Counted from the first letter of the stretch, positions 12,701 through 22,755 are shown. The stretch: 64,000 nt of DNA from Leuctra nigra (GCA_934045905.1 OW203766.1:14564309-14628308); one strand, 5' to 3'. Numbers and translations: made by a program. Notes: generated by a model not told the origin, from the letters alone.

Positions 12701-15660
12701 GGATTTATTCGACAGCGTGTGTTCCGAGACGAAGTGAACAAGGACACATAAAACTGTTATTTTATACCCGGCCAAAGTCCGTAGTCCGCCTTGAAATGTA
12801 TATTTTGTCTATGTGCGTTGTTTCTGCTATGAATACGAGGACGATGACGAGGACGCATGGATGAAACGTTTTCATTTGTTCCAGCTATCGAGGTGGCTTG
12901 TCGACAGAGAGGCGATGACGTCAGCAGTCTGCTAAGTCAATTCAACTCAGACGAGGATGTTCCTGAGATCCAGGTGGATAAAGTAGAGCACCTTCACGAA
13001 AGTGGTGAGGAAAATTCATTAAGGGATCACTTAAGATCTTGAAGAACATTATGCTTATTGGGATGTTATCTTTCAGTACCAATGCTGACCTCTCAAAATG
13101 TACGTCTCAACGGCGACAAAGCTAAGGCAGATCTCTCTATCATGACTGAAAGTAAGAAGAAGACTTACAGAAGATATCCCACATCTAGGCTACGTCAGTT
13201 CTGGGTCATCCTCACCAGATCGCTTACTTGCATCGTCCGGGATCGAGTAAGTTCTCCTGATTCTCGATCGTTTCTGGAATGTTTAGTATTATTATCATCA
13301 TTATCGTGGGTGGAGGAGGGGGGGGGGGATATTCGTCACCAGAACTTTAGTTTCACTTATACTAACGGGACACATCATAAATATCCAAATGTCATGTTTT
13401 CCTCCACGATATGTCAGTTGGCTATTATATTTCCTTGCATCATTATTGCGACACACAATATCATGTTTTTATTTCCTGACATTTTTTTCAAATCACAAAT
13501 GTTGTAAACTGCAAAACATCGGTTATCCATTGATACATTCTCTTCGCATTCGAATGTTTTCTATACTTGTGTTTACGAATGTTTCCTGAACCATATGTGT
13601 CATGCAGTCAATCTAAGGAAGGTTTCGGCTGGCCGCACTGGTGCTGCACTGGGCTGCACTGAAATGACGTCACCATACAAAACTCAATGCAAATTTCAAA
13701 CCGAGTGCAAACCTAGTGCGGCCCAGTGCGGCCAGCCGAAAACGCCATAAATGTCACCCTAGTCAACTTACTTACCATCTTCTTGCAGCTCCTGGGCCAT
13801 CTCATGCTGCTCAGCAACATCGGCATTGCCCTTCTCTTCGGGTTGTTCTACTTGGGTATCGGCAACGAAGCCTCTAAGGTGGAGAGCAACTTGGGGTGTC
13901 TCTTCATATTCTTGATCTACCTTCACATGTGGAACGGCATGACGGCAGCTGTCACGTGTAAGTCTTAATGATGGTCTCTACCGAATCATGGATATCCAAT
14001 TGTACCTGGAAGCTTACGTAGGTGAGGTTGATTGGTGGTTTGTGGTCTTATCTACTGGATTTCCAATAACTGACACACGTCTTATTTTACATTAAATTCA
14101 CAGAACGTTTCTCCCTAAAAAAGAAAATACCGTCAAAACTCCAAGTCTCCCAATTTTACTGGTTACTGGTTGTGATTATACCATGTATTGATTTCCTCAA
14201 GTTTTCACGAACCCCCATTTTGTTGCAGTTCCACTGGAGATGTCTGTTTTTCTTCAAGAACATCGGAACAACTGGTATTCCTTAATTTCATATTTATCTG
14301 CAAAGATAACATCAAGTCTACCTCTACTGGTAACTATAAGCGACGTCAAGTTAATAGTTCTGTACTTCAGGGTAGACGGGTGGAAGACTTTTAAATGATT
14401 CTTGAGATGAGCTTAACATCTCATCTCATATTTGTAATGGTGATGTGAAGAGAATGCTATGAATATTACTGTCTTTGTTGTCATCAGTCGAATGGCAATT
14501 GATTTAGTTTGATTACATAATTCCAAAAATATGCAACGGAAAATCGAGGAAAGATTTTCCTGGCACTGGACGGCACTGGTTTCACATATGCCTCTTGTTC
14601 TCAGTTTATGTGCCAGACTTGCTTCATGCTGATTGGCTACTACATGACTGACCAGCCCAATGAGCTCAGCCGCTTGCTGATGGCGATGCTAGCCTGTCAG
14701 CTCCTCTCCATCTTCGCACAGTCATTGGGTCTAGTTACTGGAGTCGTATTTGAAGTGCAAGTAAGTTTTCAGGGGTAATGCCGTTGCCTCTCTGATGACC
14801 TCAGATGGAGTCACACACTCCTTTTTGTTGGTAACTCCTGTCACTTAAAATAATTAAAATAATTTATAAGTACAGTCTGTCGATTTTCGCTATACCTATA
14901 TCGGCAAACACCGTATCCACTGACAATTGCCATTCATCCAATGTCAACGGTTCAAAATTGCCCTTCCAGCCCCTGACTTGAAACCTGGCTCGCATCTCTA
15001 AATTTACAACCTGCCACAACAAACACTTGCACTTTGTCAAGCTCCAATGTGCAAATTCTGAGTGGAAATCAATGGAAACCTGCGAATAGGTATAGCGAGA
15101 ATCGACAGTCTGTAACTACAGTTTCAAAAGATCGGCCGCCGGCATCCCACTGGCGGTCGATCTCTTGAATTTCTTGAATTTCTTGAGTTTTTAATAACAT
15201 AGGTATTATTGACCACGGGCATCTACAATCGAGCTTTTGGAATACACACTCCTTTTTGTTCGTACAATCTTGTTACCAAACATCACAGTGTTCCAATTGC
15301 CCTCCTTTGTTTCAGCTTGGCGTGTTTGTCGTCCCTACACTCTCCGTCCCCATGTTCCTCTTCGCGGGCATTCTTCTTCGACTCCAAGACATCGCGCCGT
15401 ACCTGAAGTGGCTGGCGACCATCAGCTTCTTCAAGCACGCCTACGAGGCTGTTGTGGTGGCGATATACGGGTTCGGCAGAGAGAAGCTTGTGTGCTCGTT
15501 GCCGTATTGTCATTATAAGAACCCTAAAAAACTGTTGGACGACTTGGGGATGAGTGAAGATAACTATTGGTGGGATATTGGAGGGCTTTGTCTGTGGATA
15601 GGCTCGATGTATGTGTTACTCTATGTGTTTTTAAAAATAAGAATATATCGATCTCAATAA
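3725..15660 (+). CDS. ABCG-A: ABCG half-transporter, 11 coding exons, 617 aa
   Basis: Membrane ATP-binding cassette half-transporter with nucleotide-binding domain first and membrane domain second, as in the ABCG subfamily. It should work as a dimer exporting hydrophobic substrates; the substrate is unknown. Exons: 3725-3815, 5624-5747, 10671-10856, 11556-11708, 12036-12274, 12885-13004, 13077-13246, 13789-13957, 14229-14329, 14605-14760, 15316-15660. All have GT-AG borders with matching phases and total 1854 nt. Visible motifs: Walker A GASGAGKT (residues 55-62), Q-loop Gln101, signature LSGGQ (157-161), Walker B IMFFDE (177-182), D-loop SGLD, H-loop His214, then [10 protein letters not shown] as in the ABCG1/ABCG4 branch. 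Six hydrophobic segments follow from about residue 365. The signature ends in Gln, whereas B and C have Glu. Intron 2 (4.9 kb) is swollen by a composite repeat. Confidence 0.93.
3842..4046. mobile_element. TA-flanked MITE, family M2 (ABCG-A intron 1)
   Basis: A 205-bp element with inverted ends CACTCGACAAATGATAAAACGG, flanked by TA dinucleotides (3840-3841 and 4047-4048), so Tc1/mariner-like in style. It starts only 27 bp after exon 1. A second complete copy is at 47947-48155 in ABCG-C and a fragment at 37337-37434 in ABCG-B. Confidence 0.7.
4049..5087. other. ABCG-A intron 1 interior, nothing recognised
   Basis: AT-rich intronic sequence between two MITEs. Small open frames here have no recognisable composition or motifs. 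No RNA gene or clear repeat was seen. Confidence 0.4.
5088..5296. mobile_element. TA-flanked MITE, family M1 (ABCG-A intron 1)
   Basis: About 209 bp with ends related to CACTTGGCCAAACAAAA and TA on both sides, a degraded copy of the elements at 40331-40541 and 44644-44858. The shared core reads AGATCGCACCATCAGAAGTC. No coding capacity; Tc1/mariner-like MITE by ends and TA target. Confidence 0.65.
6761..7024. repeat. About 100-bp direct repeat flanking a dispersed unit
   Basis: The block from TTATTATTAGTAC to TTATTGGACCTCCAGG occurs at about 6761-6855 and again at about 6926-7022 with few differences. Between the copies sits one 70-bp dispersed unit (6854-6923). The arrangement is either a tandem duplication of about 165 bp or a duplication linked to insertion of the unit. 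Confidence 0.65.
6854..6923 (+). repeat. Dispersed 70-bp stem-loop unit (copy 1)
   Basis: Contains CGCTCATCAACGCGTT followed by an AGAGCG arm and ends in GCGTTTTCCTAG. The flanking CGCTC(A) and (A/T)GAGCG can pair around an AACGCGTT palindrome. Further copies or fragments lie near 11973, 24071, 28639, 33500, 46803, 59163 and 60905. The class is not identified. Confidence 0.65.
8167..10519 (+). mobile_element. Composite repeat, copy 1: foldback + CRE/ETS-core array + hairpin-CTAG end
   Basis: Three parts. (1) A foldback, with arms about 8167-8395 and 9077-9293, starting CCCAGAAAAAACACTCCGTG and closing on AAAAAACGATGCGCCAAGTCC. (2) Five degenerate units of about 123-155 bp, each with TGACGTCACTTCCGG (at 9483, 9635, 9790, 9935, 10058) and usually a trailing ATGGCGGC. 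(3) A GC-poor tail ending in an 8-bp-stem hairpin, GTGGAGCG-AC-CGCTCCAC (10499-10516), whose last C begins CTAG. The same parts occur in mirror orientation at 16077-17936, and the hairpin end alone at 32966. The CTAG-after-hairpin end recalls Helitrons, but the next base is A rather than T. No protein is encoded. It lies in ABCG-A intron 2. Confidence 0.7.
10857..11555. other. ABCG-A intron 3, nothing recognised
   Basis: About 700 bp of intron. Open frames run on from exon 3 past its donor, but exon 4 joins in phase at 11556, so these are read-through artefacts. No repeat shared with the rest of the window was seen. Confidence 0.45.
11973..12017 (+). repeat. Dispersed stem-loop unit fragment (copy 2)
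   Basis: CGCTCGCTCATCAACGCGTTTC followed by TGAGCGTTTTCCTAA, 3' half of the dispersed unit. It ends only about 18 bp before the exon 5 acceptor of ABCG-A, so it supplies part of the pyrimidine-containing 3' splice region. Confidence 0.6.
12275..12884. other. ABCG-A intron 5, nothing recognised
   Basis: About 610 bp of intron with no repeat shared with the other genes; the matching intron in ABCG-C is only 100 bp long, so some insertion is likely. A 94-codon open frame on the - strand (12491-12775) has no recognised features. Confidence 0.4.
13623..13742. mobile_element. Short inverted-repeat MITE (ABCG-A intron 7)
   Basis: A 120-bp sequence with inverted ends TTTCGGCTGGCCGCACTG / CAGTGCGGCCAGCCGAAAA. 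It is internally repetitive (CTGCACTGGGCTGCACTG) and has a TGACGTCA near the middle. It ends about 46 bp before exon 8. No clear target duplication. Confidence 0.65.
14873..15112. mobile_element. TA-flanked MITE (ABCG-A intron 10)
   Basis: A 240-bp element with inverted ends CAGTCTGTCGATTTTCGCTA / ATAGCGAGAATCGACAGTCTG and TA at 14871-14872 and 15113-15114. Tc1/mariner-type by target; non-coding. It occurs once in this window. Confidence 0.7.
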
Positions 15661-15661
15661 A
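15656..15661 (+). terminator. AATAAA overlapping the ABCG-A stop codon
   Basis: The TAA stop (15658-15660) is embedded in AATAAA. The same overlap occurs in ABCG-B (41490-41495) and ABCG-C (49571-49576). If used, the 3'UTR would be only some tens of bases. Confidence 0.55.
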
Positions 15662-15775
15662 GATTATTTTAGGTATACAAAAATTATTACATTTTCTGTT
15701 GACCCACCCACGGTCATACAAAATCGTTCCAATTATAATTTGTATCTTTAGAAGAATCGGCTCAAAGAACGACTG

Positions 15776-15979
15776 GTAAGTCACAAATATTTTGAACAGA
15801 AACACTGGTATTGTCAAATATAAAATAAAAAGAGTCTGCAATATTTCGTCGATGCGTTCGATCGACTTTGTCAAGCAAGACTGACAAAGTCGATCGAACG
15901 CATCGACGAAATATTGCAGACTCTTTTTATTTTATATTTGACAATACCAGTGTTTCTGTTCAAAATATTTGTGACTTAC
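15776..15979. repeat. Near-perfect 204-bp palindrome downstream of ABCG-A
   Basis: Left arm 15776-15873 and right arm 15882-15979 (98 bp each) are, by eye, exact reverse complements around an 8-bp spacer AGCAAGAC. The centre contains TCGATGCGTTCGATCGACTT. A transcript through it would fold into a long perfect hairpin. No terminal motif of a known transposon was recognised. Confidence 0.85.
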
Positions 15980-16076
15980 TAGTTGGTTCCTGGTATATTA
16001 TCTTCTTCTTTCTTTTATTAAAGAACGACTGATTAATGATTCCATATATCCATTGAAGTTGATTTCAAGTGATCTA

Positions 16077-17936
16077 GTGGAGCGGTCGCTCCACGCCAGC
16101 CAAGTCGTACGGCGCGCGCACACACTCATTTAAAAAGGCTGGAGCAAACCCACTTCTACTGTAAGCATCAAAGTGGCATTTTCGGCCTACTGGATCTTAA
16201 AATTGGAAAATCTCACGTTGTTGCGATATATCTTAATTTCGAGCTATGGCCCACCCTACAACATATACCAAATTTGGGAAAAATAGGTTACGCCCTTTGC
16301 GCGCTAGAGGGCCGTGAAAACAGTGTTTTAGGGCGGTTTTCATAATAATAATAATCTCAGTAGTAGTAGTCTCCTGGAATTTAAATCCGGTAAACAGGCC
16401 ACAGCCTAAACGGCTGAACCGATTGATTTAAAATTTTTACCACATATGCACTTTTGGCGTCTGAGGTGCCTTTTGCTATAACTGGTTTTATGCCGCCATA
16501 TTTAAACCGGAAGTGACGTCATATCTCGTCAACGGCTGGATCGATTGGAACGAAAATTGCGCCAAACGATCCAGACGGTCATCTATATGCATGATAAGTA
16601 GCAAAGGACTAAACATTATGTTAAAGAAACCGGAAATGACGTAATGAAATTTGAAATACATCGATTGGCTTTTTGGCAACAAAGATTGATCCGATTATTT
16701 TGATATTTATGTAACGTATGTACTTTTGACGTCTCATGTGACTTGTTATAAAACCAACCGGAAGCCGCCATTTTGAAACCGGAAGTGACATCATATCTCA
16801 ATAACGGCTAAATAGATTTCAACGAAACCAGCGCAAAACAATTTAGACGGTCAACTTTATGTATTATCATCAATAATATTTGCAGTTTCTCATACCTAAA
16901 CCGGAAATGACGTCACACATTTTAATAATCTCACAAATTTTTATTTTGATGCAATAAATATACTATTTGAGACAGCTTATAAAATTATAATCATGTTTCA
17001 AATATACTTCAAGGGGTCAGAGATTTCAGCCGCCATTTTTAAACCGGAAGTAACGTCATATCTCAAAAACTGGTAGACAAATCGGTATGAAACTAGCGCC
17101 AAACGATTCGGATGGCCATCTCTATGGAATATGAACAGTACAAATAGAATTTTCCTATTTATGAGACCGGAAATGACGTCATTCAAATGTATAAATTATT
17201 ATAATTCCCTATCCTATACAATAAATACATATTCAGAAAGCTTAAAATGATACACATCATTTATAGAAATAAATTCTATGTGGCATTGCAGAAAGTTCAG
17301 CAGCCATTTTGAAAACCGAAGTGTTTCCATATCTCGGAACTGGGTTGACTGATTGGAATGAAACCTTTGCTATTCTTCGTGAAAGATCATTTAAAGCAAT
17401 TATTTAGGACCATACGCTGCTATTCATTAGTGGTAACGAAATTGTAAAGGATGATGATTTTTTAAAAGAATTTAGTAATTGTTCATTTCATATGTGTCAC
17501 AAGTTGTTAGAATAAACTAAAAAAAGGAGTGATATCCCCATAAAAAACACTTCGTGTAAAAATACCAGCCAAGTCTCTTCAACTAAAAAAAATATGAAAT
17601 CTAAAAATTCTGCACTGAAAAGTAGTGATATCAAAAAATTAGCCAAGTCAAAACTTTATTTGAAAATCAAAAAATACTTGGCGCATCGTTTTTTTTAGGG
17701 CATTATAGGTATACTATGTATATGTATATTTCATGTATAATTTATAATTGGCTTATACTTCCAAGCTAGGTATTTATGTACACGATGCGCCAAGTATTTT
17801 TTGATTTTCAAATAAAGTTTTGACTTGGCTAATTTTTTGATATCACTACTTTTCAGTGCAGAATTTTTAGATTTCATATTTTTTTTTAGTTGAAGAGACT
17901 TGGCTGGTATTTTTACACGAAGTGTTTTTTATGGGG
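16077..17936 (-). mobile_element. Composite repeat, copy 2 (mirror orientation)
   Basis: The same family as 8167-10519 read on the - strand. It begins with the hairpin GTGGAGCG-GT-CGCTCCAC (16077-16094), then an ACGACTTGGCTGG-type tail, then the core array. Cores, as CCGGAAGTGACGTCA or CCGGAAATGACGTCA, lie at about 16507, 16630, 16779, 16901, 17044 and 17167, plus a decayed one near 17312. Spacings alternate near 123 and near 145, so the true period is a dimer of about 270 bp. It closes with a foldback (about 17535-17936) carrying the CACTTCGTGTAAAAATACC arm. Confidence 0.7.
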
Positions 17937-18016
17937 TACTTATTAAATGACCGTAAACATTTCAGTAGCTGATTATTAGAGTCTACAATCTTGATGAAAT
18001 CCATGTTTTATGAAGC

Positions 18017-18400
18017 ACAAAAAGGCGGCCCTACTTTTTTCTAAACGGCTTTACCAATTGTCTTCAAATTTTCACAGGTTATAGCCTTAGGTAGATAAAG
18101 AGTAGATCTGTGTCTCTAGTGGCCCTAAAGTTTTATTTTTTGTTTAGATATTTCAGGGCAGGACCGGTAATTTAACAATTCCAAAGCTGAGAGTAATAAA
18201 TAAATACAAATACAAATGCAAAGACTCATATATTGCCCATGTTAGTACTTCCTCAAAACGAGAAAAACATTTTGTATATATTTTTTTGGATTACTAGAGA
18301 CACAGATTTACTCTTTATCTCTATGCTGTTAAATTTTTAAAACAATCGGTCAAACTGTTAAGAAAAAAGTAGGGGCCGCCTTTTTATTTATTTTTTGTGG
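18017..18400. repeat. Foldback element
   Basis: Left arm about 18017-18122 and right arm about 18292-18400 are diverged reverse complements. Both hold AAAGGCGGCC(C)CTACTTTTTT, GATAAAGAGTA and TCTGTGTCTCTAGT. No ORF. The following stretch, 18401-18757, is AT-rich with nothing recognised. Confidence 0.6.
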
Positions 18401-18757
18401 TTTTCAATATTTGAATTAAAACAACTTACTTCACAGCAGTATATTATGCAACATGCAACACACGATTAAATGTCACAAATGTCACGTACAACTCTGAGCT
18501 AATGCATTTTAATGCATTTCTAGGATTTTTTAACTTCCTAAAAAATATTCCATAAAAAATATCTTCGGTTAGTCGAAAATCAAATTATTCCGATTAACTT
18601 CAAATTTTACATGGTGATCAAGACAAACTTTATCTAAACGCTTTTAAGCCCAATTAGTCAAGTAATTAAAAACTTAGGTATTGACATTTTCTTCGTTTGA
18701 AATCGTTCTCAGAAGAGTTTGATTGAAAAATATCAAATTCATATTACGCTGATCTCT

Positions 18758-19999
18758 TGAAACCTGCGGGATTTGGCTCAGAGGGTAGAACACAAAGAAT
18801 CAGCAATATTATAATTTGTTTATTACAGAGAAAATAAATGTTCATTGATGTGAAAAGAGCAATCAAAAATTATGAAACAATATTACGTTCGATACGTCGG
18901 CAGTAGTGATGATGTCGTCTGGTTTGTTTACTTCCGCGTAAACAAGTGGATGGCGTTGACTCTTGCGTAGTGTGTCCCGTGAACTCCAGTCCACCAGCAG
19001 AATGAAATGACTGGATATGTCACCTCCTTCAGCTGCGATGCGATGATGTTGTCTAATAACCCCTTGGTTACCAGGACGTCCAGCAGTCCGTGCACAAGGA
19101 GTGACCTCCTCGAGTAGTTGGATCAAGTTGGCTCAGGCTGATGACGTTCGTGGCTGCAGACTCGTCGGTTTCTCCCGGAGTTGCAATTCACTAACTTTTA
19201 TACTTTAACATTTACTGACTTTAATGTTGAAACTGTTCAGTTGATCACTTGTAACTTGAAATTCTCTTAATGCGATATTATTTGCCTCAGCACTAGGCTT
19301 GAAGTTTGAATTTACTGGGTTGACGTTTATACAAAATGTTATTTTAATGTTTTACCTTCGATCACATCGGCACTGTCTCGCTGAAATTATACTATGTTGC
19401 GTGCACAAGGCTTCACGGTTCGCGAGGCAGGTCTCACTGCTCTGAGAAAACTCCGACTGATGATGTTTGGCTGGTAGCCTGACGTTTTATACCCTCTGAC
19501 ATCGTTTTCCCTCCAAAGAATCTGATTGGTTGGTTTCGTACACGTGATAGCTAATTTTAGACATTCTGTCATTTCTAAAGCCCGCGAAACGACTTTCCTT
19601 CTGCACGTAGGCCCATGCTTTTCTTGGAATCACTGAAAACTAGTCTGGCTGACTGGTTTTGCAGCGTTATCACAATGACTGGTTCACTTGTTATTACGTG
19701 GTGACATCACAATTTAGGTAAGGTCACATACTTTTTATATGGATTCACTCACTTTCTTGATATAATTGCACATTGTTAAACTTATTTGATTGCTTGTTAT
19801 ATTTTTGTCTATATTTTGATTGCTGTTGAATTTTAAGATTGTAAGTTTACATAATGATTCTAATTAATTACTTTGTGTTCAGTTAACCTTGACTCTAAGA
19901 ATGCCATGCTACAAGCTTGTTCATTCTTTAAACCTACTTCAAGCAAACATTATTATTTTTAAAGTTAATTTTCTAACCTAGATAGGCCAACTTGTTACA
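18758..19999 (-). repeat. LTR element 1, 3' LTR
   Basis: 1242 bp, TG...CA ends on the + strand. Next to it on the internal side is the purine tract that primes plus-strand synthesis in LTR elements. It includes an 87-codon open frame (18863-19126, - strand) present in all four LTRs of the window; this is probably not a gene. Confidence 0.88.
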
Positions 20000-20383
20000 G
20001 AGCCCCCTGAATTCTTGTTGTTCACCTTTTGACTGAAGTCAAATTTGAAACACATTGAAATTTTGAATGAGAAAATGGTGATAAAACAAGGATTCACATA
20101 GAGACTGGACTATCTAGCAGGAATAATCTCTTCCTTTTGACAAACAAAAAGTTTCCTTCAACAGATGCAAGTTTATTTCCCCTTACAGCTGTCTAATCAA
20201 AACCTGAATGAATGAACTCACCCCTCCATCTACCAAAACAAAAACAAACCTCATCCTACTTCCCGGAAACGATGCTCGACTCAACCCTCTCTCTTATCAC
20301 AATCCCGTTATTGGCCTAGTGACCTACTCTTGCTGGGTCATCATACCAAACATCAACATTACTTCTTGTTGTCACTGTGAGAA
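20000..20383 (-). other. LTR element 1, non-coding segment between ORF2 and the 3' LTR
   Basis: About 384 bp, closely matched by 52748-53118 of element 2. All frames carry stops. It may retain cis signals needed for reverse transcription; no pol fragment was recognised. Confidence 0.5.
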
Positions 20384-22261
20384 TCAGCTGATCGATGTAT
20401 TATATTTCTTCCGTCCACGATCATATGGGAATGAAACTTCTGCATCTTCGTGAACATCTTGCGTTGGCCCTATTGAAATTATCTCAACTAGGTGTGTCCA
20501 GAAGAATTCTTCACGCTTATTCCTTGCAGTGGTCGATGTATAAGTTTCATTTTCTTTCTTGACTTCCGTTTCAGTTTCTTCGTTACTTGCTTCATCTTGA
20601 AAGTCTTTATCTTCAATTTGTAGAGATTCTTGCATCAACGGACATGTAATCTTCATCATTTCTTCGTATGCAATTTCTTCGAGCATTTCCATGTTTGCTA
20701 CGTAATCGAAGGGTTGTATTTTCTCGTCATAACTGGTTTCGGTCAACTCGTCGTTCAATGTTATTAATAACTCGTCATTCACTCGTTCAGTAATACTTGC
20801 GGCAGGAATCGAACTAAGCTCCGCACAAAAGTTGTAATTTTCGCTCTTCTCAAATTCTTGGACAAAACTAGACTCGGATTTAACTAATTGTTCTTGATCT
20901 GCTGCTTTTTCTTCAATAACTATGGTTTCAGTAACCATCTCAATAATCTCAATAATCTCCTCAATATCTTCAAGATTCTCAATAATCTTCACATCTTCAG
21001 TACGACCTTTGCGTCTGAAATCAACAAATTCTTCCTCCTCCAAATTCAATTCAACAACAACATTACAGTTCAGATCCTCCACACAACAAACAGTCTCCAT
21101 TTCATCGCCGTCAAACTCAATATTGACCAAGGCTTGTCTAGTCACCTCAAATTCTTCATTTTCATCTCGTGAATTGTTCACGGTTTCCTCTGCAACTCCC
21201 TGTACCAAACATTCTGGAATGACTTCATCTTCGAACGATTCGTTTTCTTGACTCTCTGCTTTCTTTACAGCGTCTTCTTTAACACCTTCAATGACAACTT
21301 CACATGTCTTCAGCTGGTCTAAATCTTCTTGCTCTTTCGTGATGACGTCGTTGTTCTGCAACTCAACTTTCTCAACTTCAAATTGTTCACTGGTTTCTTC
21401 GAAATTATCTCGTGGAAGTATAATCTCGGCATCTTCTTCAATTTTCTCTCGTACTGAAATATCAGCGATTTCAACACGATCCTGACTCTGAATCTTCGTT
21501 TCTTCTTCTTCCTTCTTCTGTGTCTTGGGCAGACAAAAATCTTGAACATCTTCTTGCGGCGTTGTAACCTCATAAAAACTTTCTTCAACTTTGTCAGGCT
21601 GCTCACAGCTCTGCTCAGAATTCACATCTGATTGCAACCTATTGCAGACAACTTCTTCTTCTTCTTCTTCTTCTCTCGTTGAAACATCTGCTTCGAATGC
21701 AGCGTCTTTCTCCAGTTCATCCTTCCATTTTCTTGAAACTTCACGGACGTATTCTATGAGATTTACGCGTTCCCAATGCCACAATTGCTTCAAATCTTCA
21801 CTTTCCGAATCTGCATAATCATCATAATATTCTGCTCCGTACACGTGGTCATCATATTCGGAACTTTGCTTGGGATACGTTTCCTCTGCTTCATATTTGT
21901 ATTCCCTATATCTTCTCCAATTTTCGTCTTCTTTGTCGTACCTCCTAAGTAATTCTGCCCTTGCCCTTTTACTAATCTGCGCATTTTCTTCTGTCCTGTC
22001 GTGACAAATACTCATCAACTCTTCCTCATCCAATGTAGCAAATTCTTTCATCGTCCATTTTTCTTCTCTTCTTCTTTCAAATTCTATATAGATTCTTCTT
22101 GACAATTCATCAATTTGCTCTGTTCTCATCAAATGGTATAAATCCCGATTACTAAACTCGCAGAATTCTAATTTGACACTTCTATTTTCTTCTTGTTCTT
22201 CATATTCCTTCTTATTTAGCTCGACCCAGGATTTCCAATATTCTTCATCTTTTTCATCCAT
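20384..22261 (-). CDS. LTR element 1 ORF2: Glu-rich protein of unknown function, 625 aa
   Basis: Intact frame starting MDEKDEEYWKSW, very rich in Glu, Asp, Lys and Arg. No zinc finger, protease or polymerase motif is visible, and no hydrophobic segment. It is a homologue of the 298-aa ORF2 of element 2. Matching stretches include RKWKDELEKDAAFEADVS against RRWKKEMDEREAAREAEVS, NFEETSE against NFEDNCE, and a C-terminal block YTSTTA...SFPYDRGRKK shared by both. This copy has about 150 extra N-terminal residues. The start lies 42 nt after the stop of the short upstream ORF. Function unknown; likely mostly disordered or coiled. The low-complexity sequence makes shadow ORFs on both strands, which are ignored. 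Confidence 0.75.
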   Translation of the reverse strand: MDEKDEEYWKSWVELNKKEYEEQEENRSVKLEFCEFSNRDLYHLMRTEQIDELSRRIYIEFERRREEKWTMKEFATLDEEELMSICHDRTEENAQISKRARAELLRRYDKEDENWRRYREYKYEAEETYPKQSSEYDDHVYGAEYYDDYADSESEDLKQLWHWERVNLIEYVREVSRKWKDELEKDAAFEADVSTREEEEEEEVVCNRLQSDVNSEQSCEQPDKVEESFYEVTTPQEDVQDFCLPKTQKKEEEETKIQSQDRVEIADISVREKIEEDAEIILPRDNFEETSEQFEVEKVELQNNDVITKEQEDLDQLKTCEVVIEGVKEDAVKKAESQENESFEDEVIPECLVQGVAEETVNNSRDENEEFEVTRQALVNIEFDGDEMETVCCVEDLNCNVVVELNLEEEEFVDFRRKGRTEDVKIIENLEDIEEIIEIIEMVTETIVIEEKAADQEQLVKSESSFVQEFEKSENYNFCAELSSIPAASITERVNDELLITLNDELTETSYDEKIQPFDYVANMEMLEEIAYEEMMKITCPLMQESLQIEDKDFQDEASNEETETEVKKENETYTSTTARNKREEFFWTHLVEIISIGPTQDVHEDAEVSFPYDRGRKKYNTSIS

Positions 22262-22303
22262 CGTAAAAGTTCTTTACGACTTATTCTTCAATTTTCTGAA
22301 TCT

Positions 22304-22552
22304 TTACATCTTCTTCAGACGACTTCCGTCAACAATAATCAGCGACTGGGTTAGGTCATTTCTATCGATGCCTAATCTGGTTCCCACGGTATCAATAACA
22401 ACAAACTTGTTCCCATGACAAATAACTACCCTGTTGATGTTTCTGCCCCCCTCTATCACCTGAATACTCGTGACCTCTGACTCACTAAGCTCTGCCCCCT
22501 CTACATCATCTAAATTCACAGTTGACGATAAACTTGCATCTCGATCTGCCAT
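22304..22552 (-). CDS. LTR element 1 ORF1: truncated or rearranged Gag leader, 82 aa
   Basis: The first ~36 residues match the Gag N-terminus of element 2: both begin MADRDAS, followed by STV, a VEGA block and a SQV/IQV block. The remaining ~45 residues (including VVICHGNKFVVIDTVG) do not match the Gag coiled-coil or capsid regions. So the element has lost Gag proper but kept a short upstream frame. It could be a remnant or an upstream ORF that tunes ORF2 translation. Confidence 0.6.
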   Translation of the reverse strand: MADRDASLSSTVNLDDVEGAELSESEVTSIQVIEGGRNINRVVICHGNKFVVIDTVGTRLGIDRNDLTQSLIIVDGSRLKKM

Positions 22553-22755
22553 CGTAACAGATGTAATGAACTAACATGCACAAATCTACAGTTGGCTTTA
22601 TCTTTACGTTAACGGGTTGATTCTATGTAAAATTTCCAAATACATGAAAATTTTACGCAATGCCTGTGTCCACAAGTTTCAGAACAACTGAGTACTCTTT
22701 CACAATCAAGAAAACAATTATTTCTTTCAAAACAATTGCTCCCAGGAATGTTATT

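Noticed and set aside
15209..15518. Alternative + strand frames over ABCG-A exon 11
   Set aside because: Shadow frames; only the frame continuing to the TAA at 15658 matches genes B and C.
3725..15660. ABCG-A as a pseudogene because of its large intron and altered signature
   Set aside because: All 11 exons have intact frames, GT-AG borders and consistent phases, and LSGGQ is a fully valid signature.
20888..21818. Several + strand frames rich in Ser/Ile/Phe across 20888-21818 and 53263-54278
   Set aside because: Mirror images of the Glu/Lys-rich and Asn-rich ORFs on the - strand; the composition is a codon artefact.
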